Source: Oasisia sp. SBJ-2009 (taxonomy: Eukaryota; Annelida; Polychaeta; Sabellida; Siboglinidae). From it: a DNA stretch of 64,000 nt. Below the pieces are notes generated by a model. The model saw nothing but the letters and a program-made list of their open reading frames with translations, searched no databases and was not told the DNA's origin. The translations under genes were made by a program, and so were the position numbers. Each line of letters opens with the position of its first letter. Position 1 is the first letter of the stretch. Of this stretch, positions 1 through 12,400 are shown piece after piece. The DNA is taken from positions 51,696,309 to 51,760,308 of the forward strand of contig OZ024861.1 in NCBI GenBank assembly GCA_964017155.1, written 5' to 3'.

Positions 1-660
1 GGTACTGCCACTTACAGATTGATCCTGGCTTCTCATCAAAACTTTTGTTTTAATTGCATTGCATAATTAATTAATTAAATCCTGCTAATTGTGTTTCTGG
101 AACGGTAACTGAAAATGATGAATCATATCAGATCCAGTTTATTTGTTCACAAGTTTCCAGCATGTCAGAATTATACTTGGTATACATTGTATGTTGATTT
201 TTTAGAATAGCATTTTTGATAGTTACTGAAATCACCATTTGCATACTAAAAACTAAAAACCACACCTCATTGAAACAATGTATCACAAGTGATTCACAAC
301 AGTTCCCATCTTTCTGTGAGTTAAAGTTTGTGAAGTTGAACTTTCTGAGACTGATTTTTCTGCATCACTCTGAATACTGAATGATTACATGTGGATTGAA
401 CCTGGTACAACCTGGTAGTTCATCAAGTAAATTGCACTTATGCAATTTCATACAGTATTTTGTCTCGCCCATGTTGGAAATCTTTCACCATAGATTAAAA
501 TACATTTTATCACATCAGCATTTTGTGTATTATTTCTAAAAGATAAGACCTGTGCAGAAGTACACACCTATGATACACACCTATGATGTTATTTTACCGA
601 CACTCTGTCGGGAAGTGGAAACTGATGAATGGTGATCTGATCATCTGTTTCTACCTGCAG
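1..660. other. Intron/upstream sequence, no gene seen
   Basis: AT-rich single-copy sequence with no exon I can support. It lies upstream of the first visible AKIP1-like exon and is most simply an intron of that gene, ending in the acceptor tract ctacctgcag at 651-660. Confidence 0.4.
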
Positions 661-2121
661 CGGTTCTACAAGAGCTGTGGCTGTAGTAACAGGTTTGACA
701 AGACCCACTGCAACCGCTTCCACACACCCGAGTACACAGACACACAGCGCAGAAATCCTGTAAGTATGAGGCGTCATTATTTCAACATCGAGCCTTTCCA
801 TAGGTATCAATACAATACTGTTCAGTACAATATGATACAGTACAATATGATTCAGTACAGTACAATACAGTTCAGTACAATATGATTCAGTACAGTGCAA
901 TATGATTCAGTACAGTACAGTACAGTACAGTACAGTACAGTACAGTACAGTACAGTACAGTACAGTACAGTACAGTACAGTACAGTACAGTACAGTACAG
1001 TACAGTACAGTACAGTACAGTACAGTACAGTACAGTACAGTACAGTACAGTACAGTACAGTACAGTACAGTACAGTACAGTACAGTACAGTACAGTACAA
1101 TATGATTCAGTACAATAATGTTTAATAGTCCCAAATTGGAAATTCACATTAACGCCACATAACACTATTAATTTCCTTACACAACATTGTTAATAGTATA
1201 GTAGTAGTAGTAGTACTAGTAGTAGTAGTCCCCGGGTAGTAGTAGTCGTAATCACAGATGATGCACAGTTCCTACTCATTTCCCCAATGACTACTATAGT
1301 TAGAGGTGGTACTTGATTACTAACTATTAGCAACAGGTTTACGATTTTCTAGTGACATCCAGTGTGCCTTATCAAAATGCCACTGGTTATAAATGTTTAG
1401 TTTTAATACAGCATCATACTAATCATAGGCAAAACTTACTGAGCTCTTGTGTAATCATGAGAGGTAGAATATGGTAGAATATGTGCACAGTTTTCTGAAC
1501 TCGGTGCATTATCAACTTGATAAATGCAACATCAGGAACAAGGTTGTGTGATCGCTCCAATGTACACACTGTATGTAGTTCATGGGTACAGTACAAGGAG
1601 TATAGCACATGACCTATTTCTGGGGCACACCAAACCAATGTACACACTGTATGTAGTTCATGGGTACAGTACAAGGAGTACAGCACATGACCTATTTCTG
1701 GGGCACACCAAAGCAATGTAATGCAAATTTCAAGCATTTTACCATGGGTGACCACTTCCACAAACAAGATTGTGGACGCGCTCCCTAAGATATAATTTAT
1801 AGATATCATTAGGACAGGCGTGGTTTTATCCTGACATTTTCTTTAACTCCACTGCAAATACTGCAAAAAAATATTTATCCGTAGGATGACTGGGGTCGCA
1901 GTTTTCAAAAGTGTTAGCACAGGTGAATGCCTTTTTGCCCAAACATCACGTACATCAGCGTTTGTTTCTGTCTCCAGATTGGCGTTGCGGAGGACGTGCA
2001 TGTGGTGGTGCCACCTGGTAGCTACGCTGTCACTGCGGGCCAGTGGGGCACACGACAACAGCAGACTCACGTCGTTCACATCCAGCCTGGACAGACGGCC
2101 AACCTAGACTTTGTCATGTGA
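661..2121 (+). CDS. AKIP1: AKIP1-like (A-kinase-interacting protein 1) 3' exons, partial
   Basis: Two exons are visible. The first (661-759, 33 codons) lies between an acceptor (ctacctgcag) and a strong donor (gtaagt at 760). The last (1978-2121) follows tctccag and ends in TGA at 2119-2121; both junctions are phase 0. The last exon encodes a 47-residue C-terminus with EDVHVVVPPGSYAVT, THVV and GQTANLDFVM. This matches the conserved end of AKIP1/BCA3 (the ...PGTYSVTVG...KKTHVV...GQSVDLVF pattern). AKIP1 is a nuclear/cytosolic adaptor that binds the PKA catalytic subunit and p65 and modulates NF-kB signalling. The N-terminal exons lie upstream of the window. The family call rests on the last exon; the 33-residue exon is Cys/Arg-rich and fits only by position and phase. 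The coding end is tandemly repeated (see 2065-2349). Confidence 0.72.
785..1125. repeat. (CAGTA)n pentanucleotide microsatellite
   Basis: A pure CAGTA tract runs from about 908 to 1099 (about 38 copies), flanked on both sides by interrupted units (cagtacaatatgatt). It lies in the AKIP1-like intron. The period of 5 leaves every frame free of stops, so the Tyr/Ser/Val-rich reading frames here are artefacts. Confidence 0.95.
1197..1246. repeat. (TAG)n imperfect trinucleotide tract
   Basis: Short run of tag/gta triplets, interrupted by cccggg, in the AKIP1-like intron. Confidence 0.7.
1557..1712. repeat. Two-copy 78-bp tandem duplication
   Basis: The segment beginning ccaatgtacacactgt at 1557 repeats at 1635, with about one difference between copies. 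A trailing stub (gcaatgtaatgc) follows. It lies in the intron before the last AKIP1-like exon. Near-identity suggests a recent duplication. Confidence 0.9.
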
Positions 2122-2349
2122 ACTCACGTCATTCACATCCAGCCTGGACAGACGGCCAACCTAGACTTTGTCATGTGAACTCATGTCGTTCACATCCAGC
2201 CTGGACAGACAGCCAACCTAGACTTTGTCATGTGAACTCATGTCATTCACATCCATCCTGGACAGACGGCCAACCTAGACTTTGTCATGTGAACTCATGT
2301 CATTCACATCCAGCCCGGACAGACAGCCAACCTAGACTTTGTCATGTGA
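2065..2349 (+). repeat. 57-bp tandem repeat of the AKIP1-like coding end
   Basis: Five units start at 2065, 2122, 2179, 2236 and 2293. Each is 57 bp (19 codons) and corresponds to the last 18 codons plus TGA of the AKIP1-like gene. Unit 1 is the coding copy; units 2-5 follow the stop in the same frame, so the 3'UTR carries four untranslated copies of the C-terminal segment. Differences between units are scattered single substitutions. Confidence 0.95.
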
Positions 2350-3096
2350 ACTCGTATCATCATAATATGTCACATCACATTAGCTCATGGCACATGCAAA
2401 TTGTGCTTTCTTTTTGAACTACCTGGTCGTTAACATAGACTTCATCTTGTGGCTCTTTCAACACATCATGTCATGTTATACATTCTTCCCACACATTGTC
2501 ACATGACCTATTCCGTAGTCTCGTGAACTGATGTGACGGTGACAAAGTTGACCCAGACCCAATCTAGCGATACTTTATCAGACGACACAATCACCCCAAG
2601 CCTGGTGGGTTTGGTAAAAGTTGCACGTCTGTTTTTGGCAACCAGCAAGGCCGTGTTCTGCTTGGACAGGTCAGTTGTTGTCCAGTGTGGTGGCAGGTGA
2701 CCATTGTCATTGCGGTGTAAGCAGCAGTTCATTGTCACCTGGAGTAGATCTGTGTCTTTGTGACAGCAGTCGGTGGGTGTACATCATAGTTAGACAGTCG
2801 CAGTCCATTTAGGCTGGTTGTCTAGTTATGTGTGAAACAATTATGTGGCCATCATTGCCGCTTTGTTTTAATGCATAATTACTGTTTTATTTCATCTTGA
2901 AATGCATCTGTTGTCGTCAGCCAGGGTTTGGTGTATTTGTAATGTACATAGTTATTTATACTGACTTTCATCTGTGATATAAATGTTTTAAGGGTTTTGC
3001 TGTCTGTTTCCAAAAATATATTTATAATTTTCATTTATTTATAACCTGATAGTGAATTTAAGATATAGAATTTTGATATTGGCTTTGCTTATACGT

Positions 3097-3245
3097 AATA
3101 AAACACTGCAGTTTTATTAAAAAATTGTAGATTAGAATCTTTATATTTTAATGTCATAATTTGCATCATTGTAAAATATGTAGTTTACACAACTTTAATT
3201 TGATGATTTTATGTTTTTCTCATGTATAATGGTGATAACAATAAA
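3097..3245 (+). promoter_or_regulatory. Candidate poly(A) signals of the AKIP1-like gene
   Basis: AATAAA occurs at 3097-3102 and 3240-3245, in AT-rich sequence about 1.0-1.1 kb after the stop. Either could end the transcript. No cDNA evidence is available here. Confidence 0.45.
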
Positions 3246-3431
3246 AAATATTGTTCTAAGGGAATTATCTGTTTTCTGTGGCAGCACACCTAGAACATTC
3301 CTCGTTCCTGCCAGGTCTTAGCACTTTTGTGTTACAGGTACTCCCACCAGAGAGCAGCACTAATCGGTCCTCCCAGTCCAGATATAAAATATGTTACATG
3401 TCACTTGGATAAGAACAGTGTTATTGCTGTC

Positions 3432-3735
3432 TCATTAGAAGAGTGGTAGAGCGCCGGACTGTCATTCAAGGGGATGTTGGTTCAATCCCACCTACCGCCG
3501 TTTCAAAACTTAGGCAATTTCATTTACCCCACATTTGCCTGTGTCTTTCGGAAGAAGCACTGAAAGCCGGTGGTCCCTTCTATCTGGTGTCTATGCCAGG
3601 GGAAGTAAAAGATCCCACACAGGGGGTAAATGTGTAACCGGTAGTGGACTCACTAATTCTAGAGAACTCCTGCATTAGCCCAAGTTTGGGCTGTTTGGAG
3701 GAAACCACATAAGAACCATGGGTATTATTTGTTAT
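3432..3735 (+). mobile_element. tRNA-derived SINE copy
   Basis: The head resembles a tRNA internal promoter: an A-box-like gagtggtagagcgccgg near 3440 and a B-box-like ggttcaatccc near 3479. About 230 bp of non-tRNA body follows. The lack of a foldable complete tRNA and the long body favour a SINE over a tRNA gene. The 3' boundary is approximate. Confidence 0.55.
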
Positions 3736-4877
3736 GTTCAATCACTTCTTTTGAATTATTAACTGGTGAGATGCCAAGACAAATACCTGGGTAGACAGAT
3801 GGTACGAATCAGCACTTTGGAGCATTTCTATGGAAACTTACGTTTCAATCTGCCACCTGTGAATCTTGATGAGACAGAGAGTGGATTATAATATTGAGTT
3901 TCCATTAAAATGCTCTAAAATAAGTGCTATTTCATACAGTTTATCAACATCTTGAAACACTTCCATATCAGCAATTGTGTCTACTTACCATTAGCTGCAT
4001 ATTTGTACTTAAGAAGTTATTTGTGGTGCCACCTGTTGGAGAAATGTGGAAGCAGTGGTTATCAGGAGGAAGACCAAGACTGTAATGGGAGACTGTGTGA
4101 AGAGAGACCTGGACGGATGGAAGAGGAATGGAGAATAAGATGAAATGATACAAGGAATTAGACTGGCCATAACTGGGGAGTACGAGGACCTTGTGTGATT
4201 TTTGGTAGCCCTGTTTGTTGCTATAGAAAATAGTGCAAGGAAAGTGAGATGTAAAGAAAACTAACATGAGACTGGTCAGTCTCACACCGCATGGCAGGGG
4301 TTTAAGTATATAGTAGTTATCAAGTCTCCAGACAGTGCCACTGGGCACTGGTGATAACTGATGCCCTTGGCTTGGTCTGATACTGTGGCTGGGTGAATCA
4401 GACCCATCTGTCTCCGTTACCTGGAAACATCCTCTCCAGTCAGAATTGGTAACTGTTAGATTACGTCTAGTGTACAGCCGACACAAACACACACACATTG
4501 CCGAATTGACTGTACCTTGGCCCAGTGTCTGCTTGTGGGAGTTAGGGACACGCGTGTAACACTAGTCTAAATACATTAAATGTACACTGCCTGCCACGAA
4601 ACGTTCAATTTGAAACATGAATAGTAAAAGCCAGCTCTATGTTGACCAGGTCTGTCGCTATAGCTGGCGTGCACTATTCATATCCGACTTTTTTTTTTGG
4701 CTGGCAGTAGACTTTTGTAAGTGTTAAGAATGTCTTAATTATAAGCCTTTCCTCCCAGATATTTTGTATTGTGGTTGCCAGACGTCTTTCTTGGGTACAC
4801 CTGTGACATTTCGAAAGAAATATAACAGTATTTTTCAAAATGTCCTTCTGGCTGTGGGTTTCAACTGGTTTTAAAGT
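3736..4877. other. Intergenic, no gene recognised
   Basis: Between the AKIP1-like and PAWR 3' ends (convergent genes). A 176-codon stop-free stretch at 3968-4498 (-) has no recognisable domain and reads like chance. Nothing else is supported. Confidence 0.4.
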
Positions 4878-5117
4878 TCATAACAGATGACTGTTTACAG
4901 CAAGTGCTGTATCTTGCTTCATGCTACACAGGTCAGTTGCATTTTGAAAACTGCTCAAATTGTCTTCATAACAAACATCAAGTACATGTCCTAGTCCTAT
5001 GAGTACTTCAGGAAACTTGTCTATAATATTTCTATTTATAGAATGAACATCAACATCATCATTGTCATTGTATGCAAGTTTAATTTCCTTAAACATAGTA
5101 CTATTATTCAGTGGCAA
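4878..5117 (-). pseudogene. Possible Ty3/gypsy pol remnant
   Basis: A short stop-free stretch reads VHSINRNIIDKFPEVLIGLG and onward. This loosely resembles the region just before the reverse transcriptase of Ty3/gypsy pol (spacer after protease, K/YPDVF.GLG pattern). Only about 80 codons are visible, with no catalytic motif, so this is a weak call. Confidence 0.25.
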
Positions 5118-6949
5118 ACATAGCCTTTGTCATGAAGTGACCTGGTGAGACAGCAGGCTTACCGCCAGTAAACATCACACGCAAAGCGAGCGCGAGACCT
5201 CCACACTTGTTGCTGCCTGCAGTAGTTGAGAAACAACTTTACCAAAACTACTGATGCCCCCATCAGATTAACATTATCTTTATGTGGATGTTTAATTTTT
5301 TATGAATGGCTTTAAGCTTTGAATTGTTGAATTTGGACTTCAAGTTCCTTTTCACTGGCAGCCAGCTGATTTGGTTAAACACGATTACATAAACCAGACA
5401 AGTGGTCATCTATAGACACACATATAGACGTCTACAGACAAACCCTGGTGAAAGGTTCAGAGGATCATTGCACTAATGCTGAGAAATCTTAAACCCAATT
5501 TTGCATGTTAAGATCAAACTTGATCCTTAACAGTGATCTTGAATACCTGAACATTGCCGACACCACGACCCACCAGCGCCACTGGTGTGTCGTGGAAATA
5601 GTGTCCTTAGTAACACGGAAATAGATATTTGCATTTTGAAAACTCGTTTAATTCATGTAAGAACAGAATTTGTTTAATGATAGATTTATGTTCACTCCTT
5701 ATCTTAGTGACACAGTCCCCAGATTATAAATTTAATGAGCTACAACAACAAAAGTAGTCAGAAGTGACCTTAGAAAACATCTGAACATGTACAGATGTTT
5801 GTACAGAATCAAACAGATGCACACAGATACTGTTTTGTTGTTCCTGTATGTTCTTAACAACACTTTTGTAGATTGATTTTTTTTTAGTTTCATGGCAGCA
5901 ACAAATGTGTGAGGTCCCATGGCAACAACAAGATGGCAATAGGTCGCTTTCTATAAACATGATGTAAGCTATGACTGTCTTGTGTATCCTAGTACTGTAT
6001 GTTTATATCACAGCATGCTCATTTGACAAAGCTTCATCAGAGATCAATCATAACATATTCCACGATACAGTCCTCTTTTGCACGATACAACTTCATATAA
6101 TATAATATAATACACAACGGTCTCCTCACCTCCAAAGCCAGGCTCGGTCAGTTCTGTACACTACTGCCATCTAGTGACTGCCGGCTATACTACAGTCGTA
6201 CCCCAATACTGAGCCAGCTGTTCAACTAAAAGCAACAAAAATTCCCCCAGACGCAGATAATTTGTCACACACCCGAAATCTGTCAGCACCCTTCCACACC
6301 GTTCAAAAGCAAAACCCAGCAGGTAATTATAAAAAGCAGCATTGGAGAATGTCAACCGAAACAGAGAAATAAACCGAAAAGAAAACATAAACGGAGACAG
6401 CCAAGGTGAACTAACTGGACTTACCCCTGAACTCTGAACTCTGTGAACTCAGCAAATTACACACCATTAAAACAGACACCTTCGTCTGGCTGGGCGAATG
6501 TTTGACCAACTCACAACTGTGGATTGAGCATGGAGTGACATTAACTTGTAGATTTGAAAACTGTCAAGAAGACACAATTGCAGTCTTCAAAACACGAAAT
6601 GATTCACGTAAACGAAAACATGACGCAGTCACCTGACACGATGGTGTTAGTGTCAGCGAGTCATGTCAATCAAGGTCATGACGTCTGTGTCAATGTCATG
6701 TCACTGGTACATAACAATGTTATATAACGGAAATACCAGTGTGCAATATTACAAGGTACACTACCAGTGTCGTCCTGACACGTCACAGTTATAACTTGAT
6801 ACTCGTGACAGACAGACCAACTGATGTGTCATCACTGTCACCAAGATATGACTCATGTATGACTTCATCCACTAGGAAAGCATCTCCTGTATGCCACTAG
6901 ATCGTGGCTGACAAAGTCACAACCGTCGTGACCTAATTCAACACACAAC
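5118..6949. other. Intergenic/3' flank of PAWR, no gene recognised
   Basis: AT-rich sequence downstream of the PAWR stop; part may be its 3'UTR. Several short stop-free stretches have no protein-like features. Confidence 0.4.
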
Positions 6950-7230
6950 ATGACCACAGATTCTGATTATGACTCAATGTGTGACTTGCGACAGACACTG
7001 TGACCAGAGACATGATTTGAGACTTTCACTGTAACTCAAGCCATGACTGAAGACTGTTATTGTGACTCAAGGTGTGACTCGACAGTGTCATTGTGACTCG
7101 AGACTGTCACTGTAACCCGAGATGTGACTCGAGATTGTCAGCGTGATCCAAGACATGACTTGAGACTGTTATTGTGACCCGAGACATGACGCGAGACTGT
7201 CATTGTGACCCGAGACGAGACATTGCTCGC
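6950..7230 (-). repeat. Degenerate ~31-32-bp minisatellite overlapping the PAWR stop
   Basis: On the minus strand, about eight diverged units of the pattern TGACAGTCTCNNGTCAYGTC TCGGGTCACAA run from the end of the PAWR coding exon into the 3'UTR. The final coding bases and TGA (CTCGGGTCACAATGA) are themselves part of the first unit. Confidence 0.8.
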
Positions 7231-7289
7231 AGTAGGATGAGGTTCTCTTCGTGTAGTTCCTTGTTCTCCAGCTCCATCGTGTCCAGGTC
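7200..7289 (-). CDS. PAWR: PAWR coding exon 6 (leucine zipper end and stop)
   Basis: 29 codons plus TGA at 7202-7200, after acceptor tgccgcag. DLDTMELENKELHEENLILL matches the vertebrate DLDDMEDENEQLKQENKTLL ending. The last codons (RLGSQ, stop) overlap a minisatellite unit, so the extreme C-terminus differs from the vertebrate GQLTR. Confidence 0.88.
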   Translation of the reverse strand, partial: DLDTMELENKELHEENLILLRAMSRLGSQ

Positions 7290-9396
7290 CTGCGGCAGAC
7301 ACAACTCTGTCAAAGTCTCAACTAATACACACACAACATTCGTCAAGTTTCTTTAGTGATCTGTACTAAATGAATCAGCTTTTTAACTTAATCATATAAA
7401 CCAGTAACATAAAGTTCCTTACTATATAGTCTATTGTCAAATTTTGTTTGTGTTTCACAGATCTTGGCTACATGCATCTTTGAAGTTCTTTTAATAATAT
7501 ATATTTTTACAATGTATATGTTCTTACAGTAAAAATATGCTTGATGCCCACACTATCAAATTATCAGCCACTACACTGTCAAATAAAAATGAGTTATGGA
7601 GTTAGAGTATTTGTAAATATCTTGTATGTTCAAATAGGAATGAACATTCAAGCAGGATTTAAAATAAAACCAAACGAACTTCAAATGGAGAGAAATATTA
7701 AAAACAACATTTTGTCATGCGTTTAGTCACACACAAACGATAGCATGCTTGGGACGATGTTGATATTTCTTTACGTCACGAAATACTAAGACAAAATGTG
7801 CTGTTTTACAGAACTCAATAAAACAGAATCAAACCAAAATACAAATCAAACAGCAAAGCTGGATGTTTCTCAGCTACAGAAACCAAAAATAAGCACACAT
7901 TGCACACAACAAATAACATGCCGAGAACTGCATTTACCACGTCAACTTTCCGCGCATAATTAATGTTGATTCTGTAAATGGTAGAGAAGTGAATATTAGT
8001 TATCTCAAACTATTTCTCCCCTCGTATCTTGTGGCATGTATTACCTTCCAACTTGGCACACTTGTCGAGATGGAAAATTTGCCAATACGAAGATGTTGCA
8101 ATAGTACAGTGTAAATGTACATTACCAAAGGGATGTGAACAACTACAATGATTATTTAATTTTACTCTGCAATGTAAATCAATTTTATTACTGAAATTAT
8201 TTAATTTAAATATAGTTTCTTATCGTTTACTGCAACAACACAGTAGAACACATTTCATAGTTTCCATGTGATTTAACTACTTCTTAAAGGGACATGTATA
8301 AACAGCTATACAGAATCATAATATTGCCATAAAAACATGTAGTGCAATTAGCTCTATAGATATATCATTGATCGTCAATGCAAAATATCCTACTGAAATT
8401 TTAACTGATGCCAGATTGCATGTTTTATCCAAGTCATGACTATAACTGCATATTGGGAGAGTTTAGCAAGAAATTTCATTGGGAGACTTGCTAATGTTAA
8501 ATCACAGGTAAATTACTAGAAACAGGAAACACAACTTCACTATATACCCTGGGTACATCCCTTTGTGGACATTATTTAAAATTATGATTCTAGACTTCAT
8601 TGTACATTGCACAGTCCAGTAAAACACCGGTCCTCAAACTGGGGGTCACGACCTTTGGAGGCCACTGGGCAGTTTTAAAAGGTATGACATGTTACCATTT
8701 CTCAGGTACACCGGCCTCAGTCAAGATGGTTTCTTACAAAGACTGTCTTATGATAACTGGATACTGGTACGTGAAGACCAGGAACAACTGCAGTAAAGGT
8801 GAAAGGTTTACGCAGGGTCTGAAGATTCACCTTATTCAAAAGTGCCACTTCATTTTCTAGTTGTGCGATCTTCTTGTCTCGAGCCTCCAGAATCTCCCTC
8901 AGTCTCCTCGTCTCCTCTCGCTCCTGCTCCAGTTGCTGTCGACAGAGAGCATCATGGGTAATTTAATAGTAACCACCATTTTGTCACTCCCATAATCTAA
9001 CCGCCTAAGTATTTTTTGTTAGACCAATCTTACATTTCTTCCCTAAATTACCTTGGTAAAACTACTGAAATCATTACCTGCATTTTCATTGGCATTTTAT
9101 TTTCTGTGAATGATTTCATAAATGTAATGTGGTGTAGGTTTGAGTCCGTTTTGTGTTTTTCTCAATACATGTATTTCAACACGAGTTAGGAAATAATTTT
9201 GAGGGTGACTAATTATAGAACACGGTCTGGATAAAAGACCTGGTCAAAAGTGTCGAGAGTACTCCTGAAAGTACAGTAAAGTAAAAAAAGTACACATTAA
9301 ATGACCTCAAGCATATTAAATGGAGAGGTAAAAGAAAATTATGATTTATAAGTAGAATATATAAACATTAGTTAGATAAACTCAAGCAAAATGTCG

Positions 9397-9470
<74 letters not shown>

Positions 9471-12400
9471 CATTACAAGAATAAGTGAATCAATTGAGTT
9501 CAGTTCTAAAAATAGATAATGTAATAAAATAAATAACGTTGAAAAACAATTGCTATAAATCAAATATGCCATAGAACATAAAGGACATCATTTAAAGATA
9601 CCTTAATATGTTGTGACATACTTGGACATCACAGGTACGTCAAGGTGTTACACATGGACATCACAGATACCTTCAGGTGTTACACATGGACATCACAGAT
9701 ACCTTCAGGTGTTACACAAGGACATCACAGATACCTTCAGATGTTACACATGGACATCACAGATACCTTCAGGTGTTACACATGGACATCACAGGTACCT
9801 TCAGATGTTACACAAGGACATCACAGATACCTTCAGGTGTTACACATGGACATCACAGGTACCTTCAGGTGTTATACATGGACATCACAGATGCCTTCAG
9901 GTGTTACACATGGACATCACAGATACCTTCAGGTGTTATACATGGACATCACAGATACCTTCAGATGTTATACATGGACATCACAGATACCTTCAGATGT
10001 TATACATGGACATCACAGATACCTTCAGGTGTTACACATGGACATCACAGATGCCTTCAGGTGTTACACAAGGACATCACAGATACCTTCAGGTGTTACA
10101 CAAGGACATCACAGATACCTTCAGGTGTTACACAAGGACATCACAGATACCTTCAGGTGTTACACATGGACATCACAGATACCTTCAGGTGTTACACATG
10201 GACATCACAGATACCTTCAGGTGTTACACAAGGACATCACAGATACCTTCAGGTGTTACACAAGGACATCACAGATACCTTCAGGTGTTACACAAGGACA
10301 TCACAGATACCTTCAGGTGTTACACATGGACATCACAGATACCTTCAGGTATTACACAAGGACATCACAGATACCTTCAGATGTTATACATGGACATCAC
10401 AGACACCTTCAGATGTTATACATGGACATCACAGGTACCTTCAGGTGTTACACATGGACATCACAGATACCTTCAGGTGTTACACATGGACATCACAGAT
10501 ACCTTCAGATGTTATACATGGACATCACAGGTACCTTCAGGTGTTACACATGGACATCACAGGTACCTTCAGGTGTTACACATGGACATCACAGATACCT
10601 TCAGGTGTTACACATGGACATCACAGATACCTTCAGGTGTTATACATGGACATCACAGATACCTTCAGATGTTATACATGGACATCACAGATACCTTCAG
10701 ATGTTATACATGGACATCACAGACACCTTCAGATGTTATACATGGACATCACAGGTACCTTCAGGTGTTACACATGGACATCACAGGTACCTTCAGGTGT
10801 TACACATGGACATCACAGATACCTTCAGGTGTTACACATGGACATCACAGATACCTTCAGGTGTTACACCGGTTCTGAACATAACGTTCACAAGTCACTA
10901 CTACTACTAATAATAAGGTAACTTCTATTGTGCATAAATCCTTGGAAACCAAGTTCAGAGCCACATTACAACAAAAGGGTTATTAAATCTCAGATGGAGT
11001 CAGTAACCAACATAAGCAACATTCCAGTTCTCAATGATTGCTTTGATACACCAGGGAGCTATGGTGGATAAACAGGGTTATAAAGATGTTTTTAAATGGC
11101 GGTGGTACTGTGTAATAATTTCAAAAAACGACATGATAATAAGAGGAAGCATATTCCAAAGTGTCAACCGAGCAACAATTCCTCCGAATAAACAAACGCT
11201 GGCTCCAACCAACCTGAGCAAGGTGGATATTTTTCGTCACGAGTCCGACCTCATTCCTGTTTGCGGGCGCGTCCGATCGTAACCGCTCACTGCGAGTGTC
11301 CTTTGTGTTTGCACTTTGTCTAAACACCTCCTGTGCTGCCGTGTGTCCATGCACCCCACCCCCCAGCGGCCTGGGGCGGCCCACATCACCCTGAGGGTGG
11401 ATACCAAACCGCGAAGCGTACAGTGACCGTCCTCGTATTTCCTCCCGTCCCTGCGCCAGCCCACTCCGTGGTTTAGTCGTCTCGGGCGGTGAAGTACACG
11501 AACCAAACTTGTGTGCTGAGGACGATGAGGATGATGACGATGACTGGCCGATGATGGTTAAATTAGTCTCTGATTGGCTGACTGTACTGTCGTAGTCTTG
11601 ATTGTCTTCAAGGTCAGCTTCAAGGTCAGACGGGCTGCAACGTGGAAAATGGGATAGTTTTATTTACATTTGTGTGGAAAGATCTGTATATCTTTAGTCG
11701 TTATTGACAGGAGAATAAAAAATGAGTGAATAATTGAGTAACTTTACAGAATGACTGAATGTGCTTAGAGAATAAAAGATGAGTGAATTAGTTGAGTAAC
11801 TTTATAGAATAACTGAATGTGCAGAGAGAATAAAAGATGAGTGAATTAGTCGAGTAACTTTACAGAAAGACTGAATGTGCCTAGAGAATAAAAGATGAGT
11901 GAATTAGTCGAGTAACTTTACAGAATGATTGAATGTGCCAAGTGAATAAAAGATGAGTGAATTAGTCGAGTAACTTTACAGAAAGACTGAATGTGCCGAG
12001 AGAATAAAAGATGAATAGTCTGGCTGTCAGGCGTCATGTCCAGATTACAGTGCAGGGAAAATAAACACCAATTACCTCTTGTTTCTGACACTCCTGGCAA
12101 CGAAGGAATTCCTCGCCTGCAATGAAAGACAAATAGTTTATATATAGTTTGATATATTACTTACTTTACAAGTATAGTTAAACATGTATTTCATACAATT
12201 AAACCAGCCAGCCAGCCAGCCAGCCAGCTAGCGGGCCAGCCAGCCAGCCAGCCAGCCAGCCAACCAACCATCCAACCAACGTCTTTGTATCATATATAAC
12301 GCATGATGAAGGACTACATCACACTGATAGTGTTCCACCTTTCTTTAGCAAACACTTCCTTTGATAGTAACAAGGCAGTATGTTGTGTGTGTTTCCGTCA

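Noticed and set aside
3968..4498. 176-codon minus-strand frame
   Set aside because: No ATG-context or domain signal, no homology I can name, and composition like flanking DNA.
9622..10870. CRISPR-like regular array
   Set aside because: The units are contiguous with no unique spacers, and the DNA is eukaryotic; it is a minisatellite. The same applies to 20006-20517 and 29376-30133.
9613..10921. Three overlapping reading frames of about 420 codons
   Set aside because: They are the three frames of a 32-bp repeat with no stop; no start context, no codon bias, no family.
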